NCBI GenBank assembly: GCA_963576725.1 | Contig: OY755252.1 | Coordinates: 55,248,431-55,312,430, forward strand | DNA from: Azorinus chamasolen | Lineage: Eukaryota > Mollusca > Bivalvia > Cardiida > Solecurtidae | Direction of reading: 5' to 3' | DNA length: 64,000 nt | Part shown: in pieces, positions 45,072-58,600 of the stretch | How positions within the stretch are numbered: the stretch's first letter is position 1 | Layout of the letters: each line of letters starts with the position of its first letter | Program-made: the position numbers and the translations under genes | Notes under the pieces: generated by a model | Told to the model about the DNA's origin: nothing | The model's input: only the letters and a program-made list of their open reading frames with translations | The model's database searches: none

Positions 45072-46600
45072 AACAAATGTTTCATTGTAAATAGTTTTAA
45101 ATTGGTAATATGATTACTAGGCATAATCATTTTATAGACATATAGACAAATATTATTTCAAGTCAGATAGTATATATCATAAGCCCTGTATAGGGGTTTT
45201 ATTCCGACAAACATAAGTATGCTATATACAAACAGAAACAAACAAATAAATAAAATTAAAACAGGATCACGCGTATATGCATGGTTTTACCAACGGTTTA
45301 CGGAGAAATCGCCTAGTGACGAAATTGCCTACAATTAGATATATAGAAAACCAATTGGAGAAATCGCCTAGAAAGCAATTATATAGTGTTTGTATTCGCA
45401 CCTATGGTACAGGACGGATAACATGACAGAACTATAAAGAATGTTTATAACAATATTAAATTGTTCTGTGGTATTGTTTTCCAGATCAAGATGACCAAGA
45501 CTGATCTATCAGTGTAGCCCCTGATTACTACATAGAATTAATTTGACAGAAGATATTTATATATATAAGGAGCGATAAATATAATAGTTATGCAGAAAGT
45601 ATGAACGTCACTTTATAGGAATTGAATAATTCCACAGACCACAGACAAGATTAAATTGTTGTGTGGTATTGTTTTCCAGATCATAATGAGCAGTATTGAA
45701 TGATCAGTGTAGCCCCTGATCACAACATAGACTTCGACAGGGGGTGTTAATTATATACCAAAATTGCCCTATGATTAAAATGTTCGAAGCATTTATAATA
45801 TGAGTCTTACTTCATGTCAGGGGATCTGGGTTCAGTAAATATTCAAATAGCAATAATATTTGGCAGTATAATCATGGTCTATTCTGTTTACGTAAACAAA
45901 CAAAGTAGAATCTGGTTAGATGGCTCCTACAAAAGATGTTTGATCTGGGTCTATTCTGTATTCCAACATACATGTGCACATATTTCTATGTGAAATAAAG
46001 GGTTAACAATACACACTTTACGTACAATACAATATAATACAATACAATACAATAAGAAGGAAGACTCATATTATAACCTGTTCCGTGCGTATGACATTTG
46101 CACTTTCTGCTTATATTCGGTCTATAATTATCAACCCCTGTATTATTCGGCTATCAAATTCCAGGTGTAGACCCAGTAAGCTCCTGATAATGTCATTTTT
46201 TCTTACATGAGTAAAGGGTCAAATTGTTTTCCTTTACTGGTACATACTTTTGTCTGTTAATTCCATCCATAGTGTACAAAAAGTTGTTGTTTATGCAGAG
46301 CTGTAGAAAAGAGATGTATTTTTTAGATAATCGGAGTAAAACATGTTTATGCCCCCGGCCCTCAGGTCTGGTGTTTTTTGTGTGTGTGGTAATTTTGTCA
46401 CTACTGCATATACTTACTTCAAACTTGGCATGCATTTTTAGTAGTGACTTATTAAGGTCAAGGTCATACATCAAGATCGAAGGTTATATCAGGAGCATAG
46501 TGTTTCACAAACACATCTTGTTAATATAAAATATACATTAGTATGTAATAGCATGATAAGGTTTGGCTAAGAAATGAGAAGTTTTTAATTATTATTATTA
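45072..46600. other. Intergenic with P1 copy, ATACA microsatellite and short interspersed repeat
   Basis: A P1 hairpin lies at ~45,895-45,965 and an (ATACA)n tract at 46,020-46,055. The stretch 46,340-46,520 is a short relative of the 26,070-26,600 repeat (TTAAGGTCAAGGTCATACA). Two related blocks near 45,470 and 45,665 share GTGGTATTGTTTTCCAGATCA. Confidence 0.6.
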
Positions 46601-46639
46601 TTATTATTACAGCCACAGACTACTCCACCATTTGCGAGG

Positions 46640-49600
46640 ATGCAGAGATTATCACAGTATCTGTTTATCCTTATGCTTATGCAGTACACATGGGCACAAT
46701 GTCCGGATACTGCAACTCAAACAGGTACAAAGTAGTATCAGAGGTCCAGAAAAGAGGAAGACATGTACATTGAAACATTTTCGAGAGTTTTTTCTTTTCT
46801 TTTTTCTCCACCAAACCCTATGTTGTGACCACTCTTTAGAATCGTCTCTTCAAGACAATTCTAATGAGTGGTCACAGCATAGGCTTTGGTGGAGGCAGGA
46901 CGATTTCAGTATTTGAGTATGCACCTTTATCTGTTGCTCTGTAGTGGTTTTATTAAGACACTCTCAACTGGGTTATATTGAAATTTCAAAGAGTAATGGT
47001 CTCTCATCAAATGGCCATTTAAAGGAGCCATTTGATCAGGGTCTACACTATTTACTACAAATTCAATGTCAGTCTGATTTAATCATAAAGTTATCAAAAC
47101 AGCGCCAAATTTGATAATTAAGCTTAACAAACAGGTGGGGAGGGGAGATTGGGTGTCTGAATACTTAGATTTTATGGCAGGCCCAAAATATCCTGTATTC
47201 ATGTGCTATCATAAAACATTTTGTAATTAATATTCATGATTTTATTATTTCTTAAAAGAATAATCATGGAGTAAAGGGTTAACAAGTTGTTACACTAAAC
47301 AAAACCTACAGCACTGAGCAAGATAAATATCACAGAATTTGTTTTGAATGCTTTTTAACCTTTAACTCCATGAATATTCAAGTAAGGAAAAATTGCATCA
47401 TTAACCCTTTTAGGGCCATATTTCTAATTGTCGTCGGCAAAACCACTTTTGTTAAATCGTTTGGTAAAATAAGGAAATGAGATAAATAAATGCAAATTTG
47501 AAAGGAATAAAGCACAGATATAGACAAAAAGTTTGAGACAAATAGTGAAGTCTCTGATCAGACGCCACCTTGAAAAGGCGGCGTCTGATCAGGGTCTGAT
47601 CTTGGACTGCACTATTTGTTGTGGTGCATTTTTGTGACATTGGCGGTGAAAGGGTCAATATCGATTAGATTATTTTTTTAAAATGGCACATGAACACAGG
47701 GAATGTTATCAATGGCAGAAAGTATAGAATCATTTCTATATTATTCCATAAGGAAACAGTGCAGACCCTGATCACATAGCTCCTACAGGAGCCATCTGAT
47801 CTGGGTCTACTCTGTTTGCAAATGCGTGAAAAGGCGTTTATATGAAGGAAAGGCTTAAATAGCCCTTAAATAAATCACAAAATCTATAATCTAATCTGTT
47901 TTGATAACTTTAACTCCCTGAACGTTAGTGAAGAAATCATGATTACCTATGCAAGCAGTTTGTATAATGCTGCATCTCATCAGGATCCAAACTGTTTGGT
48001 ATTTTAACCATATTTTTGCAATGAAATAAGAGAAAATATATTTTAAAAATTGAAACAGACAGCAATTGCTGCAGAAATCATAAATATCTATAATAGTCGT
48101 GCCATGACAAAACCTGTAATAGTGACATCGCCTACGAAATGACGTTACGGCCGATTAAAGTTGACGTCATAATTTTTACATGTTTTCCCACACTGAAAGG
48201 CGGAAGTGATGCATTGCTTTTGTTTAAAGATCGTAAGCTTTAAACTGATAACAAATGGACAGTCACTTAGAGGTAAGATATTTATGTTCCTATATTTACA
48301 TCATATAATAAGACTATATAAAATGGATGTAGATCTAGTATGTTGAAAACGCATAAATTAAAAATACACAGTGTTTGTTTGCATTTATGGCGCCATGTTC
48401 TGGTTGAATATAATGCCGGGTGCTGGAAATGTTTATGCTGGAAATGTTTCGTACCTCTGTTTGAATCTACATTACATGCAGCAAATGAAATGCGTATTCG
48501 ATAATTAGTTCTAGATCTAGATCAACCCGAATATAATTATGATTTGTCTTCAAAGATGTAACATTGTTATAAAATTTAAATTATTATAGATCTACGATCT
48601 AATGTACGACGATCCCAACTTCAAGTTGCGATCGTCTTACAACAGTTTGGATCTACAATGTAACACTTACTATAAAATCTTAAGTTTGGCAATCTTCTTG
48701 TATCACTTAGAAACATATTAGAGACATCTAATGAGTGACACGCCCTTTGAAAAATTTGTGGAGTAAAATTCTTTCATGAATACTGAGACAATTCATTTGT
48801 TCCAATGCGTTAGAAACTGTGGAGAGACTGGAAGAGTTACCTCGCACCACTGTTTAAGCAAATGCCTGAAATTAGGCAATACCTTTACATGGCATTTTAA
48901 ATGACATTAAATGTATGTGACTCAAAATTTGTGGAACTTAATAAACTTTAATAATGCTCAAAATCACCGCTAAAAGAATCTCATATATTGGGAAAGCTAT
49001 TATTTCCCATTACGGTAGAATTGTTACAAACAGTAATTAAGTGTTTGTAAACTTACTATTGTCATTTGCCGTCGTTTATATTGCAGCTTTCAAGAAGCTT
49101 CGAGCGGTATCAGATACTGAGATATTCGGCATAACGTTTTTAACTTCATATTTACAGCAAGTTCCAGTACTTCCGCATAAAACGGGAAGAGCGAGGCATA
49201 GTAGCAGTGCGTGCCGGGTCTGACCAACCCGAGGTCAAAATCAGGAATTCTGTGCAAGATGAAATCCCTGACGCATTACCCATTACAATAGGGCCATGTG
49301 GTTCAAGTCATACGAGACAACAATGCCTTTACAAGGTTGTCCGTCTATACCTGAGCGTCACCATCCAGGACGTCACTTGTCCAGTACCGAGACAGTGATT
49401 TCACCTTTATTTTAAACAAATTTAAAACACTAAAAATAAAACTATTCTTTTGATATGGATAAATGTGTAGTTGTAACTACTGCCATATTTTATGTTTACT
49501 AACGGCGAATAAGATCGGAAAGTTAGTCATATAAAACGACGTGCAAAGGATGTCAACTTGACGTTGACGTCATAAAATAAAGCAAAGTTTCGCAAAAACA

Positions 49601-52600
49601 CCTACATCATTCAAATGACTAAAAAACATATTTAAAGACGTCAAATGACCATAAAAATTATAAAAATCGATTGCATAGACATCCGTTTGTCAGAAAATGA
49701 TAAAAACACAAAATCGAAAATTTTGTCACTATTACAGGTTTTGTCATGGCACGCTTCATATGTTTATTTGATGTAAAATATTCAAGGAATTTTTTGCTTT
49801 GACAAAAACTGTAGAATCAGATATACATATACATGTAATTATTATATAATGCCATATGCAAACAGAGCAGACCTTGATGAGAAGGCTTCTACGGAAGCCA
49901 TGTGATCTAGGGGTCTATGTATTCTCAATTCTTTTTTAGCTGGCAAAAAGTGCCAAGGTGAGCTATTTGGATCACCCTGTGTCTGTCGTCCATAGATAGG
50001 AGCACAGGAGCCAAAAATAGTTAACTTTTTTTTAAAACAACATCTCCTCAACAGCTTAATAGATTTTGACCAAATGTCACAGTAATGATCGTCAGGTTTC
50101 AGTCCATTGCATATACAGGTGAGCGATACAGGGCTATCATGGTCATGTTGATTGTTTAACATTTTTCAGCAGAGAGGCTGTCCCATGCAGTTGTACTGAA
50201 ATTCTACAGGGCACAAGTGGATGAGGTAAGACTGAAAATAAAAATAAGAAAAAAATTGGAAGGGCTTCAATTTTACCCTTGTCCATAATTATGTCAAGCC
50301 TTTACTCCTTAAATACACCTTTCTACGCCTCTGTGAAAGTTGCTTTTTGAAACCATTGTGATAAATAGAGCATTTGCTCCATAGGAGCAAATGCTCTATT
50401 TATCACAATGGTTTCAGAACTACACAATTCTAAACTTTTCCTTTTCTGTAGTAAATGCTCCTTTTCGGTAGATTCATTCAAAGGGGATGGATCTAAAACT
50501 CGCCTATGGAGGAATGGGTTAATTGCTTGAATATTCATAAACCCTTTCCCTGTTCCATGTATATTCCAAATTTCAATACCTACTGAATATTCATGGACAA
50601 TATAGTTTAATGAAATATGGAAAGTGGAATACTGTAGCCATTGTAGAAAGTATAGAAAAAGATCTACTGAAATCCATTAGCAAACAGAGCAGACCTTGAT
50701 CAGATGTCTCCTATGGAGCCATCTGATCTGGATCTACTCTGTTTACAAATGTGTGAAAATGTGTTTATATGAAGGAATAATGTATGTATAATAGTCTAGG
50801 GCAAATATTTCATGTAGTATTAGTGCATTTCATCACTTACCCCAAAACTTTAACCTTGAGATCTCAGCCCAAAAAGCTAAGTCCAAAACAGGTGAAATTT
50901 TGACTAAAATTCAGTTTTATTTGAAATTTTAACTACACTACATCAATGTTCAACACACTGGAAACCTCCAATTTATGTATCAGCTTCCTAGGGCAAATAT
51001 TTCATGTAGTATTAGTGCATTTCAACACTTACCCCAAAACTTTAACCAAAAGCAAAAGCCAACGCCGACGTCTCGACGCCGGGGTGATTCCATAAGCCCC
51101 TCCTATTCTTCGAATAGGCGAGCTAAAAAGTAATTAAAATTCATGGTGTCATTATTCCTTACATAAATATTAATGTTAATATCCATACAGCTGCTAGGAA
51201 GCTGATACTTGAAATGGAGGTTCCAGGTGTGTTGAACATTGATGTAGTGTAGTTGAAATTTAAAAAAAACCCTGAATTTTAGTCCAAATTTCACCTGTTT
51301 TGGACTTGGTTTTTTGGGCTGAAATAGGAAGGTTAAAGTTTTGGGGTAAGTGTTGAAATGCACAAATACTACATGAAACATTTGCCCTAGAAAGCTGATA
51401 CTTGAAATGGAGGTTCCCGGTGTGTTGAACATTGATGTAGCATAGTTGAAATTTAAAATAAAACTGAATTTTAGTCCAAATTTTACCTGTTTTGGACTTA
51501 GCTTTTTGGGCTGAAATAGGAAGGTTAAAGTTTTGGGGTAAGTGTTGAAATGTTCTAATACTACATGAAATATTTGCCCTAGAAAGCTGATATTTGGTAT
51601 GGAGGTTTCCTGTGTGTTGAACATTGATGTAGTGTAGTTAAAATTTAAAATAAAATTGAATTTTAGTCTGTTTTGGACTTAGCTTTTTGGGCTGAAATCT
51701 CAAGGTTAAAGTTTTGAGGTATGTGTTGAAATGCACTAATACTATATGTAATATTTGCTGTAGGAAGCTGATACTTGAAATGGAGGTTCCCGGTGTGTTG
51801 AACATTGATGTAGTGTAGTTAAGATTTAAAATAAAACTGAATTTTAGTCAAAATTCCACCTGTTTTGGACTTAGTTTTCTGGGCTGAAATAGGAAGGTTA
51901 AAGTTTTGAGGTAAGTGTTGAAATGCACTAATACTACATGAAATATTTGCCCTAGGAAGTTGGTATTTGGAATGGAGGTTCCTTGTGTGTTGAACATTGA
52001 TGTAGTGTAGTTAAAATTTAAATTTAAATTGAATTTTAGTCCAAATTTTACCTGTTTTGGTCTTAGCTTTTTGGGCTGAAATCTCAAGGTTAAAGTTTTG
52101 GGGTAAGTGTTAAGATGCACTAATACAACATGAAATACTTACCATAGGTAGCTGGTATTTGGAATAGAGTTTGCCAGTAGGTTTAACATTGATGTAGTTC
52201 AGTTAAAATAGAAAAATATTTTGGACTTCATCTTTGTAGACAAGGTCTACAATAGGCGAGCTTTGCTGTCCTGCGACAGTCTAGTTTATAATGGCACATG
52301 AACACAAGTTTTGGCCATGGCAGTTCTATGATACAGTTATTTTTCTCTTTTCACCATGAATATTTATTTCTGAAGTTTTGAATCAGATCTATATACACAA
52401 ATGTAATTCCGGAAGCAAAACAGATGTGGGTCTGCTCTGCTTGTAAAAGCATTGAAAGTCTGTTTATGGAGTAAAGGCTTTAAAGGGGAAGTCCCTACAT
52501 ATCGCAAGAAAACCAATCAAATAAAAACCGAAGAAGACACAACTTTCATACATTTGATATGTTATTCTGCAATGTATTAGTATTTATTCGACTCGCGTTT

Positions 52601-55600
52601 TAGTTTCCTAAACTGTTCAACCAAGGTCAATAATATTTTGTCAAAAAATCATTAGTATCGCTGAAAACGGTTTATTTTTTATCACAGGGGCAATATTCAT
52701 TACAATGATTGAACATAACAAATACTAAGTTTTATGATATTATTGAAAATATGCATTCATTGTAGGGACTTCCTCTTTAAGCACTTTTTATGCACTAGTT
52801 TCTCAAAATTATATTTAACCCTTTACCTCATACATATTCATGTAATAAATAATGATATGAATATTTATTAGCTAAATTTATATACAGTTATGCAAACTCA
52901 GGATTGTTTTGTCCTGGTAAAATCTGTAGAATTAGACCTCTATAAATTTCCAAAAGCAAACAGTTTGGATCCTGATGAGACACAATGCTGCAAGCAATCT
53001 CAACTGAATCCAAACTGTTTGTCTAGGTAATTATCAATTCAGTAGACTTGGATGAGTTATCACTTACATACACCATTTAAATTCTGCAGTGGACATCGGA
53101 TGGTAATTCAGCAAATGTTGCAGTGCAGGTGTCAAACGCGGCTTCAACTTCCTGTGCAGCGAATCCGTCGTCCTGTGGTTTGTCAAATTGCTGCACCCCG
53201 GAGTAAGTATTGGGTTTGAATATAGCAACACATATCAGACTCAAGATCCAAGAAAGTTTGGCCATACAAAAATCAACTAACTTAACCTTTTCCTTCATAT
53301 AAACGTGTTTTCTTCATGCATTTGCAAACAGAGTAGACCCAGATCAGATGGCTCCTATAGGAGCTGCCTGATCTAGGTGTGCTCAGTTTGCTAATGGAAA
53401 AAAATGTAAGATCTGTTTCTTTACTTTCTAAAATGGCTGGAATGCAATGTCCAACCTTCCATATTTCATCATAACTATTTTCTCCATGAATACCAGTATT
53501 CAGTAGGTATTGAAATTTGGAATAAATATAGAACAGGGAAAGGGTTAACCCTTTCCTCCATAAATACGCCTTTCTATGCCTCTGTAAAAATCACTTTATG
53601 AAACCATTGTGATAATTATCTCTTTTTATCACAATGGTTTCAAACTACAAAATTCTAAGATTGTCCTTTTCTCTAGTTAATGCTCCTTTTCAGTAGATTT
53701 ATTCAAAGTGGTTGGATCTAAAAATAGCCTATGGAGGAAAGGGTTAACCAGGAATACTGAACATTAGAGGAACAGATAAAGATGTAGAACATACCCAGAT
53801 TAAGAAGAAGAAGGAGCAGTTCGATCAGGGTCTACATTACTTTTATCGGTCAATTATAAAGTTATTAAAATGATATCTGTTTGACTTATTCAGTTTCACA
53901 GTAAAATTCCATAAAGATGGGAGTACTTTGGCTTCTTAACCATTTACTTCATGAATATTCATGTCAGAAATAATGACATCATGAATATTAATTAGATTGT
54001 TATAATAGAACATGGGCACAAGATGTTTTTGGCCATGACAGAGACTGTAAGAATCATATCTATAGAATTCCATTAGCAGACAGAGCAGACCCTGATCAGA
54101 TGGCTCCTACAGGAGCCATCTGATCTGGGTCTACTCTATTTGCAAAGGTGTAGAAAGGCATATTTATAGAGTAAAGGGTTAAAATTCTTACACCCAGTCA
54201 ATGAACAACCATCTCCTGTGACTTCTTGTATTGCAAGTTGTTAAATTCAAAATATTTTTTGTGTCTGAATCAAATATGTTTGACACTGATTGAAAGTAAT
54301 CAGTTCATGCATAAATGTTCATTAGGGAAAGGATTAAGGATAATCTAGTAACAATTTGTATGAGGTTAATCTGAAATTTTGTTTCTATGCAGCTTTAAGG
54401 AGACAGATATTGGGACTGAATCGGGTTTTCCAAAGGATGTCTTAAAAGACATGGAACTAAAGATCTATATTGATATCCCAAGCGGCAACAACGCCTCTGG
54501 CTCCCCCCAGTGTGTTCTGAGCAAGACAGTTGTCCAGAGTGAGTATCAAAAGTTCACATCAATTATTGTCTGATCTCTAGGAGCTTTCTGCATGACTTTC
54601 ATCCTGCATTAAGTAGCCACTTGTCTAAATGGACTGAAATTCTTCTTTATTGAAATTACTGTAAATCCTAATAAGACAATAATTACAATAATCCTATTGT
54701 TGTCTATTCCAGACCTTTTTGATCAAGCCAGAGATGCCATTCACACAGAAACAGGTCACTGGATAACCTATATCGATGATGAGTTCTACGGAATTCCACC
54801 AGCCTCTGATCTCAACAAGATCATCATTCCAATTGCCTTCATCATCCTGTTTGTTATTGCTGGTATGACACTAGGACTCAACATGTGGCAGTAGGTGTTA
54901 TTTATCTTGGTAGTTCTTTTACTCTTAACCCATTCCCACATAGGCAATTTTTAGACCTAACCTCTTTAAAAAAAAATCTACCTAATTGTGGCGTTTACTA
55001 CCGAAAAGGAATTTTTTTTAGAATTTTGTCGTTTCGAAACCATTCTGATAAATAGAGCAAGCATTTACTCCACAGGAGCAAATGCTCTATTTTTCAGAAG
55101 GGTTTCAAGATGTGACTTTTACAGAGGTGTCAAAAGGCGTCAGTATGCGGGAATGGGTTAAACCTTTACTCCATGTAAATATTCATATCAGAAGTAATGA
55201 CATCATGAATACTTCATACTTATTATTTCATAAGTAAATAGAGCAGACCCTGATCTGATAGCTCCTGCAAGAGCCATCTGATCTGGCTCTACTCTGTTTG
55301 CTAAGGCGTAGAAAGGGGTGTTTATGGAATAAGGGGTTAATTAATATTTATACCCATTATATATTATTTCTGTATCCTGGTTACATTTCTGACATGAATA
55401 TTCATGCAGTTAAGGGTTAACACAAGACACGGCACGATTTATGTTTTACAGGAAGAAGAAGGACAGTGATGCAAGGCGAATGAAAATCATCGAGGATCGC
55501 AAAAAGCACTCCAAGGCAAAGGTCCAGCCAACCTATCATGTCAACACGGAAGAGACCAAAGTAGCGCCTGGAATCGACGAAACAAAGTAAGTGGAGCCAT

Positions 55601-58600
55601 CGCGCATGTATTTGCTGTGGCACGGTATAAAGTTGACACCCTCTGGTTTGTTGACCTAGAGCAATGGATAAAGATGTGTATTCAAATATTAAACCATTGC
55701 CTCATAAGCTGTTTTTAGATACAACCTCTTTGGATAAATCTATCGAAAAGGAACATTTAATAAAGATAGGGAATATTTTAGAATTGTGTAGGTTTGAAAT
55801 CATTGTGATAAATAGAGCATTTGCTCCTATGGAGCAAATGCTCTATTTATCACAATGATTTCAAAATGTGACTTTAACAGAATCATCAAAAAGCATCAAT
55901 ATGAGGGAAGATGTTAAAATCATCATTTCTCCACCAAACCCTATGATGTGACCACTCTTTATAATTGTCTCACGGAGACAATTCTAATGAGTGATCATAG
56001 AATAAGGTTGGGAGGTGAAATAAAGGAGCTTTTTTTGAAAATGTTTTAATTTAAGCATCATATCTAGACCTCTGTTGATCACTGTAACTTCACAGCAAAG
56101 CAATGCGTGTCACGGTAAGATGAACATATAAGCAAATACATAAAAAATAAATTATGTACAGTTAACACATTCCCTCATATTGACGCCTTCTGACGCCTCT
56201 ATAAAAGTCTCTTTTTGAAACCATTGTGATCAGTTGAGCATTTTTTCCATAGGAGCTAATGCTCTGTTTATCACAATGGTTTCAAAAGTTTGCAATTCTA
56301 AAATTGACATATTTCCTAGTAAATGCTCCTTGGGTCTAAAAATAGCCTATGAGGGAATGGGTCTTCAATTAGCCTACGAGGGAATGGGTTAACATGCATA
56401 TGGACAAATCAATATTTAGTTATTTACCTTAACCTGTTACCTCATATGTTATTTTTAGATCCAACATCTTTGAATAAATCTACCAAAAGGGGCATTTACT
56501 AGAGAAAATGAAAATTTCAGTTTTGTATATGCTCTATTTATCACAATGGTTTCAAAGAGTCCTTTAACCCTTTCCCTGTTCTGTATTAGGTCAAATTTCA
56601 ATACCTACTGAATATTTATTAACAAAATAGTTATAATGGAATATGGAAGGTGGAGCATTGTAGTCGTTTTAGAAAGTAAAGACACAGATCCTTGAAATTC
56701 TATTAGCAAACAGAGTAGACCCTGATCAGACGGCTCCTCTAGGAGCCATCTGATCTGGGTCTACTCTGTTTGCAGATGCGTGAAAACACGTTTATATGAG
56801 GGAAAGGGTTAACAGAGGCATCAAAAGAGGTCCGTATGAGGGAATGGGTTAACAAATAATTAAGTAGCTAGGCATCTCATTAAAACTTTTCATATACATA
56901 AGTTTTTTAATGTCTTTGCAAATCCGTAGTTACCTTAACACACATCTGATGTAAACCACTTTCACCCAGCTATAATGAAGCTATGTCACAAAGCTATAGT
57001 AAACACAACACACACACTAGATGTAAAACACTTTCACCTGGCTAAGTGAAGCTATGCCATAGAACTATATTGTAAATCAAACACACACAATGTAAAATAC
57101 TTTCACCCAGCTATAGTGAAGCTATGCCATATAACTGTAGCCAGTATAACACACACATGCACAATGTTAAACACTCTCACTCAGCCATAGAACACCCAGC
57201 TAAAATAAGTATATATGCAGAGCTAACATTAGTATTTACCATTCACAGCTGCTTTTTGTGACAAAGCTACAGATGCATACTGATCAATAAAAATTTCTCT
57301 GCCAAAGCCTACCTTGCTGCTATGCGTATAGCAGCAAAGTATGCTTTTTCCTGGTAGAGGCAAATCTAATGCAGAGCAGCAAAGTATGCTTTTGCCTGGT
57401 AGAGGCAATTCTAATGCATAGCAGCAAAGTAGACATTTGCATATATGAGGCAAATCTAATGCATAGCAGCTAGGCATGGATTTGCCTCAGAGAGGCAATT
57501 CTAATGCATAGCAGAAGGTAGGCTTTGACATTGGAGAGGCATTCTAATGCATAGCAGCAAGGTAGGTTTTTGCATCAGAGAGGCAATTCTAATGCATAGC
57601 AGCAAAGTAGGCATTTGCCTTGGAGAGGCAATTCTTATGCATAGCAGCAAGGTAGGCTTTTGCCTTGGAGAGGCAATTCTAATGCATAGCAACAAAGTAG
57701 GCTTTTGCCACGGAGAGGCAATTCTAATGCATAGCAGCAAGGTAGGCATTTGCCTCGGAGAGGCAATTCTAATGCATAGCAACAAAGTAGGCTTTTGCCT
57801 CGGAGAGGCAATTCTAATGCATAGCAGCAAGGTAGGCATTTGCCTCGGAGAGGCTTTAGCAGAGAAATACCAAAAACAGTTTGCTTAGATTTCCTAAACA
57901 CTAGAACTATCTACAACTCTGGAGCTAATCTAGCCTGATAGCTAAGTTGATAAAGCATGTGCTTTAGAAGCATGAGGTTGTAGGATCGAGTTCATGCCAG
58001 GTCATACCAATAGTGTTGCAGTGTACTATACAAATTGTTCAACTGGCTCCCTGGCTTGATGCCTAGCATATTTTGAGGGTGATGCTAGACTAGATAACTA
58101 ATTTGGTCGCCTGTAGCCTGACATCCATGTTAACCCTTTCCCTTTTAAATACTCATGTAAGAAATAATGGCATCATGAATATTATTAACTGAATTTTTAT
58201 GATGGCATGTGTTCACAGGATGTTTTGACTGTAGAATGAGATCTATATTAAGCCAAGAACAAACAGTGCAGACCCTATAGAAGCCATCTGGTCTGGGTCT
58301 ACTCTGTTTGCAAATGCATAAAAAGGCCTTTATATCAAGGAAAGAGTTAACAGTTGCGCACATGGTAGGGATAATATTCAAAGTAGATATCAATGCTTGT
58401 GCTTTACAGTAATCATAAAATACAGCAACTTCCTGTCTCAACCATTTACTCCATAAATATGTATGGAAGAAATAACGACATCATGATTATTATTTAGCTA
58501 AATTATTATAATGACGTATGTACACATAATAGTTTGGTATTGGTAGAAGCTGTGTCATAAGCGTTCTTAGCAAATGTTGCAAATGCAGTATCTGAGCTAG

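Larger units (their letters stand above)
48098..49753. mobile_element. 1,656-bp element with perfect 29-bp terminal inverted repeats
   Basis: CGTGCCATGACAAAACCTGT plus nine further bases (48,098-48,126) is repeated exactly, inverted, at 49,725-49,753. Inside are CRE sites near both ends (48,162-48,169; 49,565-49,572), an ETS-type site, and a possible two-exon gene with AATAAA. No target duplication is visible. It sits in intron 1 of the membrane protein gene. Superfamily not recognised. Confidence 0.65.

Noticed and set aside
49165..49398. Methyltransf_FA-like or other extracellular domain
   Set aside because: The resemblance was limited to short hydrophobic patterns. I could not place defining residues, so no domain is assigned.
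51103..52120. Repetitive minus frames of 173 and 90 codons
   Set aside because: They arise from the ~190-bp non-coding tandem units of the Helitron-like element and are broken in several units.
53077..53298. 73-codon minus frame with a hydrophobic start
   Set aside because: It lies antisense to exon 3 of the phase-consistent membrane protein gene and runs into a P1 MITE.
57305..57860. Apparent ~110-residue repetitive proteins on both strands
   Set aside because: Frames are forced open by the 45-bp period. Both strands are equally open, which argues against selection for one protein.
57938..58010. tRNA gene
   Set aside because: The acceptor stem does not pair and the B box is degenerate; it is called a SINE-like element instead.
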